Positions 1 through 10,700 of a stretch of DNA of 56,374 nucleotides are shown here, one piece after another. Numbering within the stretch: the first letter of the stretch is position 1; every line of letters begins with the position of its first letter. Under the pieces are notes generated by a model, which worked only from the letters and a program-made list of their open reading frames with translations, had not been told where the DNA came from and searched no databases. A program made the position numbers and the translations under genes. Source of the stretch: Paracoccaceae bacterium (GTDB taxonomy: Bacteria > Pseudomonadota > Alphaproteobacteria > Rhodobacterales > Rhodobacteraceae); the NCBI GenBank assembly GCA_013214665.1, contig JABSSA010000006.1, positions 1-56,374 on the forward strand. Direction: 5' to 3'.

Positions 1-723
1 TTTGGCCCGCAGGTGGTGCATGACAATCTGGATCTCGACGTGTGGCGCGGTGAGGTTCTGGGCATCGTTGGCGGATCGGGCACCGGCAAATCGGTGCTGT
101 TGCGCACGATTGTGGGCCTGAACCGGCCTGCCGCCGGCAGCATCAAGGTGCTGGGCGTGGATGTGCTGAATGCCTCAGAATCAGAGCGCATCGCCGTGGA
201 AAAACGCTGGGGCGTTGCGTTTCAGGATGGGGCGCTCTTCTCATCGCTCACCGTTTTACAAAACGTCATGGCTCCGATGCGCGAGCATCTGAAGTTAAGC
301 CCCGCGCTGATGACCGCCATTGGTCAGCTCAAGATCAGCCTCGTTGGCCTGCCACAGCTGGCCTGCGGCAAATACCCATCCGAGTTGTCAGGCGGGATGC
401 GCAAACGGGCGGCATTGGCGCGCGCGCTGGCGCTGGATCCGCAGATTGTCTTTCTGGATGAACCCACCGCCGGGCTGGACCCCATCGGGGCAGCAGCGTA
501 TGACGATCTGATTGGGGAACTGCAACGCTCACTTGGGTTAACGGTATTTATGGTCACACATGATCTCGACAGCCTTTATGCGATCTGCGACCGCATTGCG
601 GTGCTTGCGGAAAAGAAAGTGCTGACCACCGGGCCCATTGAGACGATGACTGATGTGGATCATCCCTGGGTGCAGGAATATTTCACCGGCCCCCGCGCCC
701 GCGCAGCACAAGCGGCGGAATAG
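1..723 (+). CDS. mlaF: Mla-type ABC transporter ATP-binding protein (5' partial)
   Basis: This is the cytoplasmic ATPase of an MCE/Mla phospholipid-transport system. The frame is open from the first base of the window, so the true start lies upstream. Visible ABC motifs are a Walker A (GGSGTGKS) about 20 residues in, the signature LSGGMRKRAALARAL, and a Walker B followed by the D-loop (VFLDEPTAGLDP). The LSGGM variant signature is typical of the MlaF/Ttg2A branch. The stop is 15 bases before the MCE gene, and an auxiliary lipoprotein follows, which fits an mlaE-mlaF-mlaD-type operon whose permease gene would be just outside the window. The family is certain; the direction of lipid transport is not shown by the sequence. 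Confidence 0.93.
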   Translation, partial: FGPQVVHDNLDLDVWRGEVLGIVGGSGTGKSVLLRTIVGLNRPAAGSIKVLGVDVLNASESERIAVEKRWGVAFQDGALFSSLTVLQNVMAPMREHLKLSPALMTAIGQLKISLVGLPQLACGKYPSELSGGMRKRAALARALALDPQIVFLDEPTAGLDPIGAAAYDDLIGELQRSLGLTVFMVTHDLDSLYAICDRIAVLAEKKVLTTGPIETMTDVDHPWVQEYFTGPRARAAQAAE

Positions 724-738
724 GGGCGCGCCGGGGGG

Positions 739-2463
739 ATGGAAACACGTGCCAATTACCTGCTGATCGGCCTCTTCACCCTCGGGGGAATCATTGGCGC
801 CTTTGCCTTCCTGCTTTGGTTCGCCAAGGTCGAAGTGGATCGGCAGTACAGCTATTATGACGTCCTATTTGACAATGTCGCGGGCCTCGGGAATGCGGGC
901 GATGTGCGGTACAACGGCTTGCCTGTCGGACAGGTCGTGGATCTGGAGCTGGACGCAGACAACCCCTCCAAGGTGCGCGTGCGCATTGAGGTCGGTGCCG
1001 ATACACCGGTGAAAACCGACACGGTGGCCGTACTGCAATCACAGGGCGTGACTGGGGTGAGCTATGTGGCCTTGTCGGGTGGCAGCGCGGCTGCGTTGGA
1101 CTTGCAGGATGGTGGTGTGATCCCGTCAGAGCGCAGTGCCTTGCAAAGCGTGTTTGAAGGCGCGCCAGAGCTTTTGAACAAGGCGATTGCGCTCTTGGAA
1201 GACATCAATGATGTGGTCAACGAAGAGAACAAAGCCGCCGTTTCGACGGTGTTGACCAATCTCGCCTCCGCCTCCGGGCGGCTCGACACCGTGCTTGAGG
1301 ATTTTGAAGGGTTGTCTGGCGACATTGGCACCGCTGCGCGCGAGATTGCGACCTTTTCCCAACGGCTGGGCGCACTGGCCGACACCGCAGATGGCACATT
1401 TGTCAGCGCAACCGAAACCTTTGAAACGGCGACCGTCACGCTCAATTCAATCAACACCACGGCGCAAACCATCACCTCTGCTGCGCGCGACGAACTGCCC
1501 GGTCTGATCGCCGATGTGCGTGACACGGCGCAAACCGCCACCCGCGTCTTTACCGATGTGGGCACCGAAGTCTCTGGCGTGATCGCCCGCGTCAACGGGT
1601 TGGTGACGCGCGGCGAAACGGCGGTGGATACGGCGACCCAAACGCTCACCGCCGCAACGCAGACCTTTACCAACGCCAATACGACGCTGGCGGATGTGAG
1701 CGCGGCAATGGTCAGCGCGCAAACCACGCTGGATACGGCAAACGGCACGTTCAGCCGCGCCAACACGCTGCTGGATGAAAATGTGGGCGAGGTTCTGGCC
1801 TCGGTCCAGCGGGCGGCAGACGGGCTCGCCACCACGACCGAAACGCAGTTGCCCGCGTTGATCGCGGATATTCAGACCGCTGCGCAAACCGCCAACCGGG
1901 TTCTGGATGAGGTCGGCGGATCGGTGCAATCCGCAGCCACAAATTTTGACACCGTCATGGGCGAAGGCAGCGTGGCCATTGCCGCCATCACCGCCACGAT
2001 GAGCGATGCCTCGACCACATTTGCCAACGCCAACGAAGCCTTGGGCGCGATATACACCGCCATGGAATCGGCGGATGTGACCTTGAAAGAAGCGCAAACC
2101 ACCTTCACTTCGGTCAATGCCTTGGTAGAGGAAGATCTGGATGCCGTCATCTCGGATGTGCGGCGCGCGTCGGATGCGTTTACCACCACGATTATCAGCG
2201 CCTCTGAGGACATTGATGAAATTTCGGCCGAGGTTCTGGCGGCGGCGCGCTCTGCGTCCAGCTTTGTCGGATCGCTTGATTCCATCGTGTCCGAAAACGA
2301 ACGTCAGGTGTCGGGCTTTTTGCGGGTCGGGTTGGGCGAGATCACGCGCTTTATGGAAGAGGCGCGATTTCTCGTGAACAATCTGGATCGGTTGGTGCGG
2401 CGGGTCGAACGTGATCCGGCGCGGTTTCTTTTGGGTACAGGCAGTTCGGAGTTTCGGCGATGA
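739..2463 (+). CDS. MCE-domain (MlaD/PqiB-like) lipid-transport protein with long helical tail
   Basis: This periplasmic, membrane-anchored substrate-binding subunit pairs with the upstream ATPase. Residues about 7-30 form one membrane segment and about 38-117 the MCE domain. The remaining 450 or so residues are Ala/Thr-rich and predicted helical. Two stretches, about residues 251-368 and 369-486, align without gaps as a tandem repeat with a 118-residue period; LPGLIADVRDTAQTATRV matches LPALIADIQTAAQTANRV. MlaD of E. coli is under 200 residues, so at 574 this protein is nearer the PqiB/YebT size class, although it has only one MCE domain. The stop overlaps the next start (ATGA), implying translational coupling. 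Confidence 0.92.
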   Translation: METRANYLLIGLFTLGGIIGAFAFLLWFAKVEVDRQYSYYDVLFDNVAGLGNAGDVRYNGLPVGQVVDLELDADNPSKVRVRIEVGADTPVKTDTVAVLQSQGVTGVSYVALSGGSAAALDLQDGGVIPSERSALQSVFEGAPELLNKAIALLEDINDVVNEENKAAVSTVLTNLASASGRLDTVLEDFEGLSGDIGTAAREIATFSQRLGALADTADGTFVSATETFETATVTLNSINTTAQTITSAARDELPGLIADVRDTAQTATRVFTDVGTEVSGVIARVNGLVTRGETAVDTATQTLTAATQTFTNANTTLADVSAAMVSAQTTLDTANGTFSRANTLLDENVGEVLASVQRAADGLATTTETQLPALIADIQTAAQTANRVLDEVGGSVQSAATNFDTVMGEGSVAIAAITATMSDASTTFANANEALGAIYTAMESADVTLKEAQTTFTSVNALVEEDLDAVISDVRRASDAFTTTIISASEDIDEISAEVLAAARSASSFVGSLDSIVSENERQVSGFLRVGLGEITRFMEEARFLVNNLDRLVRRVERDPARFLLGTGSSEFRR

Positions 2464-3101
2464 CCATGTCACTTAAATCCTGTGTGGCGACGGTTGCGAT
2501 GTCTGCCCTTTTGGCGGGCTGTGCCGGGCTTGATACGCTGACCTCTGTCGCCACGCCGATTGAGCTTTATTCGCTGACACCGAAAAGCACATTCTCGTCC
2601 AATCTACCGCGCCTGCGGCAACAGATCGTCGTCTCGGAACCTACGGCCAACGCCTCGGTGAGCAATGACCGGATCACGGTGCAGCCCTCACCGCTTAAGG
2701 TGCAATACTTGCCCGAAGCCCGCTGGGTCGACCGCGCGCCAGCGATTGTGCAGACGCTGTTGGTAGAAAGCTATGAAAACACCGGCATGGTCGATGCCGT
2801 GGGTCGCTCTGCTGTTGGGCTGAGGGCGGATTTCCTGATCGTGACCGAACTGCGGGAATTTCAGGCACGACTGCCCAAAACAGAGACCAGCGCAGCCCCA
2901 CTGGAAGTGCTTGTACGGATCAACATGAAGGTCGTTGACGCATTCGAAGATCGCATCATCGCCTCCCGATCCTTCGAAGAAATCGCACCCGCCGGCAGCG
3001 ATGACGCTGATGATGTGGTCGCCGCCTTTGACGAAGCACTTGGCGATGTGTTGCGCGACAGCGTGGAATGGAGCATCCGGCGTATGGCGGGCCGTGGATA
3101 A
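2460..3101 (+). CDS. ABC-type transport auxiliary lipoprotein (PqiC-like)
   Basis: This is an outer-membrane lipoprotein of the MCE transport operon. It begins with a lipoprotein signal whose lipobox reads LLAGC (Cys about residue 21). The body resembles the ABC-transport auxiliary component family (PqiC/DUF330): an early IELYSLTP segment, a central YLPEARWVDRAPAIVQTLL motif and a late FEEIAPAGSDDADDVVAAFDEAL helix. PqiC is thought to contact the MCE tunnel at the outer membrane, which suits its place after the MCE gene. It overlaps that gene by four bases. The product is family-level certain; its partner is inferred from position. Confidence 0.9.
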   Translation: MTMSLKSCVATVAMSALLAGCAGLDTLTSVATPIELYSLTPKSTFSSNLPRLRQQIVVSEPTANASVSNDRITVQPSPLKVQYLPEARWVDRAPAIVQTLLVESYENTGMVDAVGRSAVGLRADFLIVTELREFQARLPKTETSAAPLEVLVRINMKVVDAFEDRIIASRSFEEIAPAGSDDADDVVAAFDEALGDVLRDSVEWSIRRMAGRG

Positions 3102-3199
3102 CGCGCCACATTCCGCATTCTGCGACACTTCTACCTGAGATTTAATCTTTTAAGTTCCAAATCTTTACATATCTTCTGTTTGTGAACAGGGGGTTAGTG

Positions 3200-5170
3200 A
3201 TGATTAAGCGGATTTTCCTTGGGCTTTTGGGTCTCATTGTTGTGGGTGCTGGCGCGGCATGGTTCGTCATGCGCGACATTGGCCCCACCCATCCCGGCCT
3301 CGCCAACAGCGACCTGCCGCCTTTGATCCCCACATACGCGACCTACGCCAATCCACGCTCGGCCTCGGGCTATGTGCCATCATCCGATGGCCGATATGTC
3401 TGGTTTGAAAAGGCGAGCCTGCGCGGGCGTGCCACCGCGGTACGCGACATGCAAACCGGCGACATCATCGCGGAATTTCCAGCCAACGTGAACCACCGGC
3501 GCTGGCATCCCACAGAGCCGCGCGTGCGCTTTATCTATCAGGGCCACGACTGGGAGGCCGATATCTTTAACCCGGAGCAGGAAAACTGGATCCGCACGAG
3601 CCCCGCCGCGCTTTCGGGTGGGTGGGTCAAGAATTCTGTGGCGCGCAGCCCGGATGAAAAAATCCTGATGTGGGGGAAGACATCCAACCGCTCCACCGCG
3701 AACCTGTATCTCGTGTCGCAAGACGGTCTGGATGTCGACAAGATCGCGGACGGGACGGATGACACGTATTTCTGGATCATGGACAAACACCAGACCCCGC
3801 GCGTGCGCGTAGACAGTTTGGACGAGGCAACCGTCCGGTTTTCCCGCACTGACGATGATGGCGAGACGTGGACAAAGCTGGTCGACATGGATGTGACCGA
3901 CACTTTTGAGGTGCAGTCCAAAATTCGCGACGATGGCACCTTTTTGGCCCGGTCTTCTCGCGGACGCGACAAGGTTGCCTTGGTGGCGTTTAACATCGAA
4001 GACGCGCGCGAAACGGTCGTATTGGAAAACCCCAACAGCGATATCGGGTATATGACCACGCTCACCCATGACGGGTTTCCGGATGTGTACCGGATGGGCC
4101 CGATGACAAACGAACGGGTGGCGCTTACAGAACGCGGTGAAGTCTTTCTTGATATCATCTCGGACTACGAAGAGCCTTATTCGCTTGGCTTCACCAGCCC
4201 CAGCGCCGATGGCCGCTATGTCGCCGTCGCGCTCTCGCCGGCTGAGCAATCCTGGGTCTATCTGCTGATTGATTTTGAAACCAAGACGCACACCAAAATC
4301 AACGAATACAATTTCCGGCGGTTCAAGGATCGTCTGGCGCTAGGCGCGCCTGTTACTGTGCCCGCGCGCGACGGGTTGGAATTGCCTGCGGTGATGTATC
4401 GGCCCAAAGGGGCCGAAGGGCTTGTGCCTTTTATCGTGATGATCCACGGTGGACCGCAAGGACACGAAGGGTTGAGCTATCGCCATCAGGCACAGTTTCT
4501 GACGAACCGTGGCTATGGACTTCTGTATCTGAATTTCCGGGGCTCGGATGGGTTCGGCAAAGAGTTCCAGTCCAAAGGGTTTCTCGAATATGGCCGAGCA
4601 ATGCAGGATGATATCACTGACGCCGCAAATTGGCTGGTCGACGAAGGCCTGGCCGATCCCGATGGGTTGGTTGCGATGGGCGGCAGCTATGGCGGCTATG
4701 CCGCGGCTATGGCGATGACGCGCGATCCGGGGCTCTTTGACGCGGCGGTGGTGATGTATCCGATGCTGGATGTGGAATTTCAAACCAAGCATTACCCGGG
4801 CTTCTGGAACGGCGGGCTGGCGCGTTGGTGGAACTATTTCGGCAAACTTGATGACGAAGCGCAACGGGCCGACATGAAGACATTTTCACCGGTCAATCGT
4901 GCCGATCAGGTGCATGGCCCAATCATGGTGATCTATGGCGCGCAAGATCAGGTCACCGCGCCGCAACAGGTACGGGATTTCTCGGATGCGATGGAAAAGG
5001 CCGGAAAGCCGTTGATCGTGCACAGCCTGCCTAATGCGGCCCACGGCGCCAACCACTGGCGTGACCGGTTCCAGGAGGCGCGCTATATCGAAGACTTCCT
5101 TGCCGACACGGTAGGTGGGCGGTCAGGCGGGTTTGACCCGGTTGAATGGGCACCTGAATTTATCGATTAG
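3200..5170 (+). CDS. S9 family (prolyl oligopeptidase-type) peptidase
   Basis: This is a serine peptidase of the prolyl oligopeptidase/acylaminoacyl peptidase clan. An N-terminal hydrophobic helix (residues 4-22) predicts a membrane anchor or uncleaved signal, so it acts in the periplasm. Residues about 40-390 look like the beta-propeller gate and 390-656 the alpha/beta hydrolase domain. The nucleophile is Ser about 496 in GGSYGGYAA, with Asp about 583 (YGAQDQVT) and His about 615 (NAAHGANH) completing the triad. ATG at 3200 is preferred over the in-frame GTG at 3182 because AGGGGG sits 7 bases before it. It is monocistronic and convergent with the next gene. The natural substrate is unknown. 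Confidence 0.9.
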   Translation: MIKRIFLGLLGLIVVGAGAAWFVMRDIGPTHPGLANSDLPPLIPTYATYANPRSASGYVPSSDGRYVWFEKASLRGRATAVRDMQTGDIIAEFPANVNHRRWHPTEPRVRFIYQGHDWEADIFNPEQENWIRTSPAALSGGWVKNSVARSPDEKILMWGKTSNRSTANLYLVSQDGLDVDKIADGTDDTYFWIMDKHQTPRVRVDSLDEATVRFSRTDDDGETWTKLVDMDVTDTFEVQSKIRDDGTFLARSSRGRDKVALVAFNIEDARETVVLENPNSDIGYMTTLTHDGFPDVYRMGPMTNERVALTERGEVFLDIISDYEEPYSLGFTSPSADGRYVAVALSPAEQSWVYLLIDFETKTHTKINEYNFRRFKDRLALGAPVTVPARDGLELPAVMYRPKGAEGLVPFIVMIHGGPQGHEGLSYRHQAQFLTNRGYGLLYLNFRGSDGFGKEFQSKGFLEYGRAMQDDITDAANWLVDEGLADPDGLVAMGGSYGGYAAAMAMTRDPGLFDAAVVMYPMLDVEFQTKHYPGFWNGGLARWWNYFGKLDDEAQRADMKTFSPVNRADQVHGPIMVIYGAQDQVTAPQQVRDFSDAMEKAGKPLIVHSLPNAAHGANHWRDRFQEARYIEDFLADTVGGRSGGFDPVEWAPEFID

Positions 5171-5217
5171 GGGGTTTCGGGCGCGGAAAGGTATTCGCGT
5201 CACAACATCTTGCAAGG

Positions 5218-7764
5218 TTAGGCCGCCGCCATCGCATGCGCCACAGCCTGCAAGATCACCCCGTTGGTGTTCAGATCGCTGTAGCCCTTTGTGACACGGC
5301 CTGTTTTGCTGAATATGCTCGAGGCAAAGCCGCCCTCGAACCGGGACTTTTCCCTCACGTAATCGAGAAGCTTGTGCGAATAGTCGTGCGGGCGATACGC
5401 CGCCCAAAGGAACGCGGCCTTGCTCGAAATCACCAGATTATCGCGCCAGAAATCCGGGTCGGCATATTGCGGCTCATACCCGACGGTATCCAACGCCCAT
5501 GTCCGCTCTGTCGCGTCCAATTGCAGGCCCTGATAGGTAAACCAGGGTGAGACGTCGATTGGCCCTTCGGAGACGGCAATCAAACGGCCCGTTTCGGCAT
5601 GTTCTTCGACCTGCGCGGCAAAGAGCACTTCGGCCAGATAGGCGCTTTCGCGGGACATGCCCAGTTCCATCGCCTCAAGCAGCAGCGGTTCCGCCCCAAT
5701 CGGCCCGATCCATGCGCTGGCCTCCAAAAGCGCCATCTGATCGTCATAGTCCGAACGGCCTTGAAACACCTCATAGGGGCTTTTGACGTCCACACCCCAA
5801 GCGCGAAAGGCGCGGGCCGAATAATGCGCGGAATGCGAACGATAGACCGAAGTCATTTCGCCATCAGTGACGGAATGCACCTCTCCGTCGACCACGATCT
5901 GGTCCAGATCCCAGGAATTGACCAAAGCGTTCAGGCGGTCTTCCATCCCGGCATAGCGGCGCAGGTTTTCAAGAGAGGCCAAAAGGCGGCCCGCGTCGCT
6001 GCCATCAAAGTCTTTGGTGCCCCATTTGTTGCGGTCCACCCGCAGCCAGCCTTGCGGCAAAAGCCGACCCTGCGATTTGCGGCCCCGGATCTGCGGCAGG
6101 ATTTTTGCAATACGCTGTTTGAACTCACGCTCAGAGATCAGCCCCAATTGCGCGGCGGCGACCAGCCCGTTGATATGGCTGCCCACGTCCCACATGGTCA
6201 CGGCGGCATGGCCCTCCCCGCCGGCCAACGCGCTGTTGACCGTAGCGGGGCACAGGCCCGTGGTGCGGTTGGTGTTCCGCTCAATATAGCTCCAGGCGAT
6301 GCGCGCATCTTCCATCAGCGCGGCGCGGTGGCTGTCGCTGCGGCGTGGGCGCCGGGTGGTGGTGTCGGGCATCGCAGCCTGTGTGCGCCGCTGACGCTCA
6401 ATCTCAGCGCCTTGCGGCATCATCATCTGGCCCAGCACATGCAGCGGCACAAAACGGGTGATGCCGTCAGAGGCCAGCAGCTTGAGCTGGTTGATCAACG
6501 CGTTTCGCGCAAAAGGCTGCACCATCGCTTCGGCGCGGATCGAAATCACCAGATCGTTGGTGCGCCCCACATGGTCCGACAACGTGGCGGCGGTATCGCT
6601 TGTTGCCACTTCAAAAGACGGCAGCCACAGCACCGCACATTCATCAAACCCCGGCACGGCGGTCGCAGCATCGCCGAAGGCAAGGCTATGCCCCGCAGGC
6701 AAAGCGCGATCCGGCGCAAAAGGTGCGCGCACGATCCCTCCAAGGCAGGCGCGGGTGACGGGCAACAACGGATCGCTTTCTGCGCCTGTAGCCTGCGGCA
6801 GCCAGTAATCCGCTTTTCGCTCAGGCGCGAAAACGCCGGCCTGATCGCCAACGCTGGCAAAAATACCCTGCTCGGTCAGATCGGTGAGAATCTGGTCAAA
6901 CCCTTGCATCAAGGCCGCGTCGCCCCGCGCCGGGCGGGTCAGGTGCACCGCGATGGAGCGCTGAAAGCCATAGCTGTCGCGCAGTTGCAGATCCGCTGCG
7001 CGCTGGACCGAATTGCGGCCGGTGTTTTCAGAGGCCAGAAGATCGCCAGCAAAGGCCACCGCTCCGTCTGCAACGCGTGACGGGCTATGCGCCTCCAGAT
7101 CAGCGGCAGAGATGTAGAACAGGGATTGCGTCGCCTCCGGCTGAAACCGCAACCCACCGGCACGGTAACGGCCCAGCGCGACGCGGGTGCCGCCATACAG
7201 GCGTACAACACCGTTCGGCCACAACTCGGACGTGACGGGTTTGTCGTTGGTAGGGATGGCCAACAAGGTCTTTACCCCGGCAGAGCGCACGCCCGAAGGG
7301 GATTTCGGCTTGGCGATATCATCGCAGGCCGCGACCTGAAGCAGCGTTTGTGCGTCGCGGGGCGCGCGGTTGCCGGAGAGGCTGGCGCGCAGCGTGGCAT
7401 GGGCATCGCGGATCAGGCGACCCTGAAAATACTCAGAGCGCGCACTGATGTCCGGCACATATCCGGCCACGTCGATGCCACGCCCTTGCAGCGTGTACCC
7501 GGCAAGAAGTGCGGCCAGCCGATCTTGCCCGCGCATCGCACGGCCTTCGGCATCCTCGGGGCGCACAACGCAGGTGAACGGCAAACCGCGCTCGCTGAAC
7601 GCGTCAAAGAGCGCCAACAGATGGGCGATTGAGCTTTCTGGCGTGACGTCATGCACCACCACGCAAGAGACGTTGTTGCGCATACCAAATGTGGCTGCGG
7701 CGCGGGCCATGGGGGCCGCGGTAATGGCTGCGGCGGTGCCGAAAAGGAAACTGCGACGGTTCAT
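5218..7764 (-). CDS. Tat-exported DUF3131 protein with deacetylase-like N-terminal region
   Basis: The N-terminus carries a twin-arginine signal (NRRSFLFG) with cleavage after ARAAA, so the 848-residue protein is probably periplasmic. Residues about 30-130 (VVVHDVTPESSIAHLLALFD onwards) resemble the start of a polysaccharide deacetylase-fold domain. The C-terminal half, about 460-845, matches DUF3131, a predicted alpha/alpha-toroid domain related to glycoamylase-like glycosidases (ALMEDARIAWSYIERNT; TMWDVGSHINGLVAA; LDTVGYEPQYADP). The start overlaps the stop of the upstream glycosyltransferase fusion by four bases, so the two are coupled. I infer that it trims, binds or modifies the polysaccharide made by that protein. 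No enzymatic activity can be read with certainty. Confidence 0.82.
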   Translation of the reverse strand: MNRRSFLFGTAAAITAAPMARAAATFGMRNNVSCVVVHDVTPESSIAHLLALFDAFSERGLPFTCVVRPEDAEGRAMRGQDRLAALLAGYTLQGRGIDVAGYVPDISARSEYFQGRLIRDAHATLRASLSGNRAPRDAQTLLQVAACDDIAKPKSPSGVRSAGVKTLLAIPTNDKPVTSELWPNGVVRLYGGTRVALGRYRAGGLRFQPEATQSLFYISAADLEAHSPSRVADGAVAFAGDLLASENTGRNSVQRAADLQLRDSYGFQRSIAVHLTRPARGDAALMQGFDQILTDLTEQGIFASVGDQAGVFAPERKADYWLPQATGAESDPLLPVTRACLGGIVRAPFAPDRALPAGHSLAFGDAATAVPGFDECAVLWLPSFEVATSDTAATLSDHVGRTNDLVISIRAEAMVQPFARNALINQLKLLASDGITRFVPLHVLGQMMMPQGAEIERQRRTQAAMPDTTTRRPRRSDSHRAALMEDARIAWSYIERNTNRTTGLCPATVNSALAGGEGHAAVTMWDVGSHINGLVAAAQLGLISEREFKQRIAKILPQIRGRKSQGRLLPQGWLRVDRNKWGTKDFDGSDAGRLLASLENLRRYAGMEDRLNALVNSWDLDQIVVDGEVHSVTDGEMTSVYRSHSAHYSARAFRAWGVDVKSPYEVFQGRSDYDDQMALLEASAWIGPIGAEPLLLEAMELGMSRESAYLAEVLFAAQVEEHAETGRLIAVSEGPIDVSPWFTYQGLQLDATERTWALDTVGYEPQYADPDFWRDNLVISSKAAFLWAAYRPHDYSHKLLDYVREKSRFEGGFASSIFSKTGRVTKGYSDLNTNGVILQAVAHAMAAA

Positions 7765-10700
7765 GTGGCCCTCTGACTGGTCAGCAGATCGCTGCCATGA
7801 CGTTTGGATTTCCCCCAGACCGCAAGCGTGCCTGACATGGCGCGCAATAGTGCGCGGAACACGGTGAGGTACAGGATCGGGCGATAGAAAATACGCTGGA
7901 ACGGCCAGATCAGGATCAGGCTCTTTTTCGCGGTACGGTCGGACAGCACCGCAAAAGTGGCAATCGCAAACTCAAGCGCAGGCAGCGCCAGATAGGCCCA
8001 GAGCATATCAGGCGAAATCAGTGCCGCGCTGGTGCCCACATCGCCCGCCCAGCTGCCGGAGATCAGAGTGTAGATCAAAAGCAGCACAAAGAGATCAGCA
8101 ATCGGTGCGAGCAGCGGAAAGAGATAGCCAAAGACGAACATATCCGGGATCGAGACAAGGCCCACAGCGCGACCGCGCAAGACGGAGGCCTTGTGCTTCC
8201 ACGCGCTTTGGAACATGCCCAAAGACCAGCGCAGACGTTGACCCATCAGCGCGCGCAGGGTTTGCGGCGCCTCAGTATAGGCCACCGCGTCTTCGTCATA
8301 GATCACGCGGTATCCGGCGCGGTTTACCGACACCGTCAGATCGCAATCTTCGGTCATCGTGTCCTGACAAAAGAGCCCCGCCTTGTGCAACGCAGAAACG
8401 CGCCAGGCCCCGATGGCACCGGGCACCACGAGGATGCCGTTGATCCGGTCAAAGGCGCGGCGTTCAAAGTTTTGCGCAGTCACATATTCCAGCGCCTGCA
8501 TCCGGGTCAGCAGGTTCACACGGTTGCCCACCACGATCTTGCCCGCCACCGCGCCCACGCGCGCATCATGGAAGTGTGCCGCGAGTTTGGAAACCGCATC
8601 GGGCGTCACTTGCGTATCTGCGTCGATGCAAACCACAACATCCGCATCCAGCGACAGGATCGCACGGTTCAGTGCGCTCCACTTGCCCTGATTGGGCTGG
8701 CTGATCATGCGCAAGTTTTTCTCAAACTTGTACTCGAGGATACGGTTGAGCGTGTCGTCAGATGATCCATCATCGACCACCACGATCTCCATCCACGGAT
8801 AGTCGCTGGCCATGACGCTTTCGATACATTTGCCGATTGCCGCCTCTTCGTTAAAGGCGGGGATGACGACGGCCAACTTGGGGTGTGGCCCGACTTGTGG
8901 GACGCGGTGGCGCGTATGCATGGCGGCAAAGACAAGAATGCAGAACGACCGAACAAGGCCGATCACCAGCACAATCCAGAAGATCGCCACCACAGCCTGC
9001 ATCGCGGTCGAGGCCAGCGAAAAGGACACGCGGTCAAAAACCGGCTGCACACCTTCAACGGTCGGCATCAGCACATCCGGTTCAGTACCAAGACCTGCGG
9101 CGGCGGACACAAACGTATAGCCGCGCGCCCGCAGTTCCGAGATGATGATCGGCACTGCAGCGACAGAGGCGCTGCGGTCTTCGCCGCCGCCGTCATGCAG
9201 CAAGATCACGTTGCCGTCGCCCGCTTCGACTTTGGCGATCGCATAATCTGCGATCTCTTGCGCCGTGAGGCCCAGCCAGTCTTTGGGCACCACATCCATG
9301 CCATAGACCATCTGCCCGCGCGCCTGAACGGCGGTCAGGGGCTCAATCCGGTCTGCGCTGATCGGGCCACCGCTGCGCAAAAATGGCTCGCGATACAGCA
9401 GCGTGGCGCGGCCCGTGGCCCCGGCAATGGCGCGATCGGTAAAGTTGTGCTCGAAATGGGTGCGGGCTGGTGTGATCTGGTCCATGCGCGGATGCGAGAA
9501 CGAGTGCCCGCCGATCTCGTGGCCTTCCTCCACCACGCGGCGCGCGATGTCGGGGTGGTTCATCACGTTCTGGCCCATCAAAAAGAAGGCCGCAGGCGTT
9601 TCCGTCTCGCGCAGGATGTCCAGGATCTGCGGCGTGAACTCAGGGTGCGGGCCATCATCAAAGGTCAGCACAACCTCGTTTGGTTTGACCGCACCGTAGC
9701 GGCGCATGTGATAGGGCTTGGGATAGACCTGATAGGTCTGATTGGTGATGCGCCCCGTGGCCGGGTCGGTATCAAACACGCGCTGACCATAAACGGCACG
9801 CTCGTCGACGCTCAAGGCGGGTCCGGTCCCGGAATATTCGACGTAGGTGTCGATCAGCACATCGGAGAAAAAGGGTTCGGTAAGGTCAGCAGCATCTGCA
9901 CGACGTGTCAGTAAGGGCCAAACGGCCGGGTCTTCCATACCCAGCGACCATAGCCCCACGCTATGGACGCCCACCTGATCCAGCATCGACAGGTGATTGA
10001 ACACCGATGCTGCGTCTTGCAACCACGTTTTTTGCCGTTGCCCGTGCTCGCCCCTGTAGGCTGCATAACTTCCCGATACGTCTGGGTTGAACACGAGGCT
10101 GGCATTGGCCGTGGCAATTTCTGCCATGACCTCACCGAAAGGCCGCTTGCGCGGCAGCGGAACCCCGGTTTCCCAGGTGGCTCCGAATGCGCCCACTGCC
10201 AGCACCAACCGCTCTGTCCCAATTGCGGTGGCTGCGTCTTTTGCAGTGTCAACGACCCATGTGTTTTCACTGAGTGGCGCTGGCGCGGCACCGACCCAAG
10301 GTTCGTTGAAGAGTTTCAGAATGATGGTGTCAAAATCGCTTGCATAGCTGTGATCGCGCTGTGCGGGGTCCAGCCCCGACGCGATCAGGCAAGAGGCGAG
10401 GCCGCCAGCGTCGAGCGCTGATTTCAGCTCTGCCATGAACGGGGTCAGCGCCTGTTCGGCGGTCGCAGGGATCTGGCCCAGATCGACACAGAGGCCATCG
10501 GCATCCATCGTATCAAGTGTTTGTATGACGCCCGCGATTGTCGCGAACCGCGTGTCTTCATCGGCCAGCTTTGCCGCAAAGGCGCTGTCAAACGTGCGCG
10601 TGTCGGTCAAAAGGCGCGGCATGACCTTTAGCTTGGCGCCGTCGGCCTGATAGTCGCGCACGGGCTGGCGCGTCTCCACTCCGGCCTGTGTCACAGCGAG

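Noticed and set aside
5599-7080. 493-codon plus-strand frame opposite the DUF3131 gene
   Set aside because: The minus-strand protein has Tat signal, domain motifs and coupling; this frame has none.
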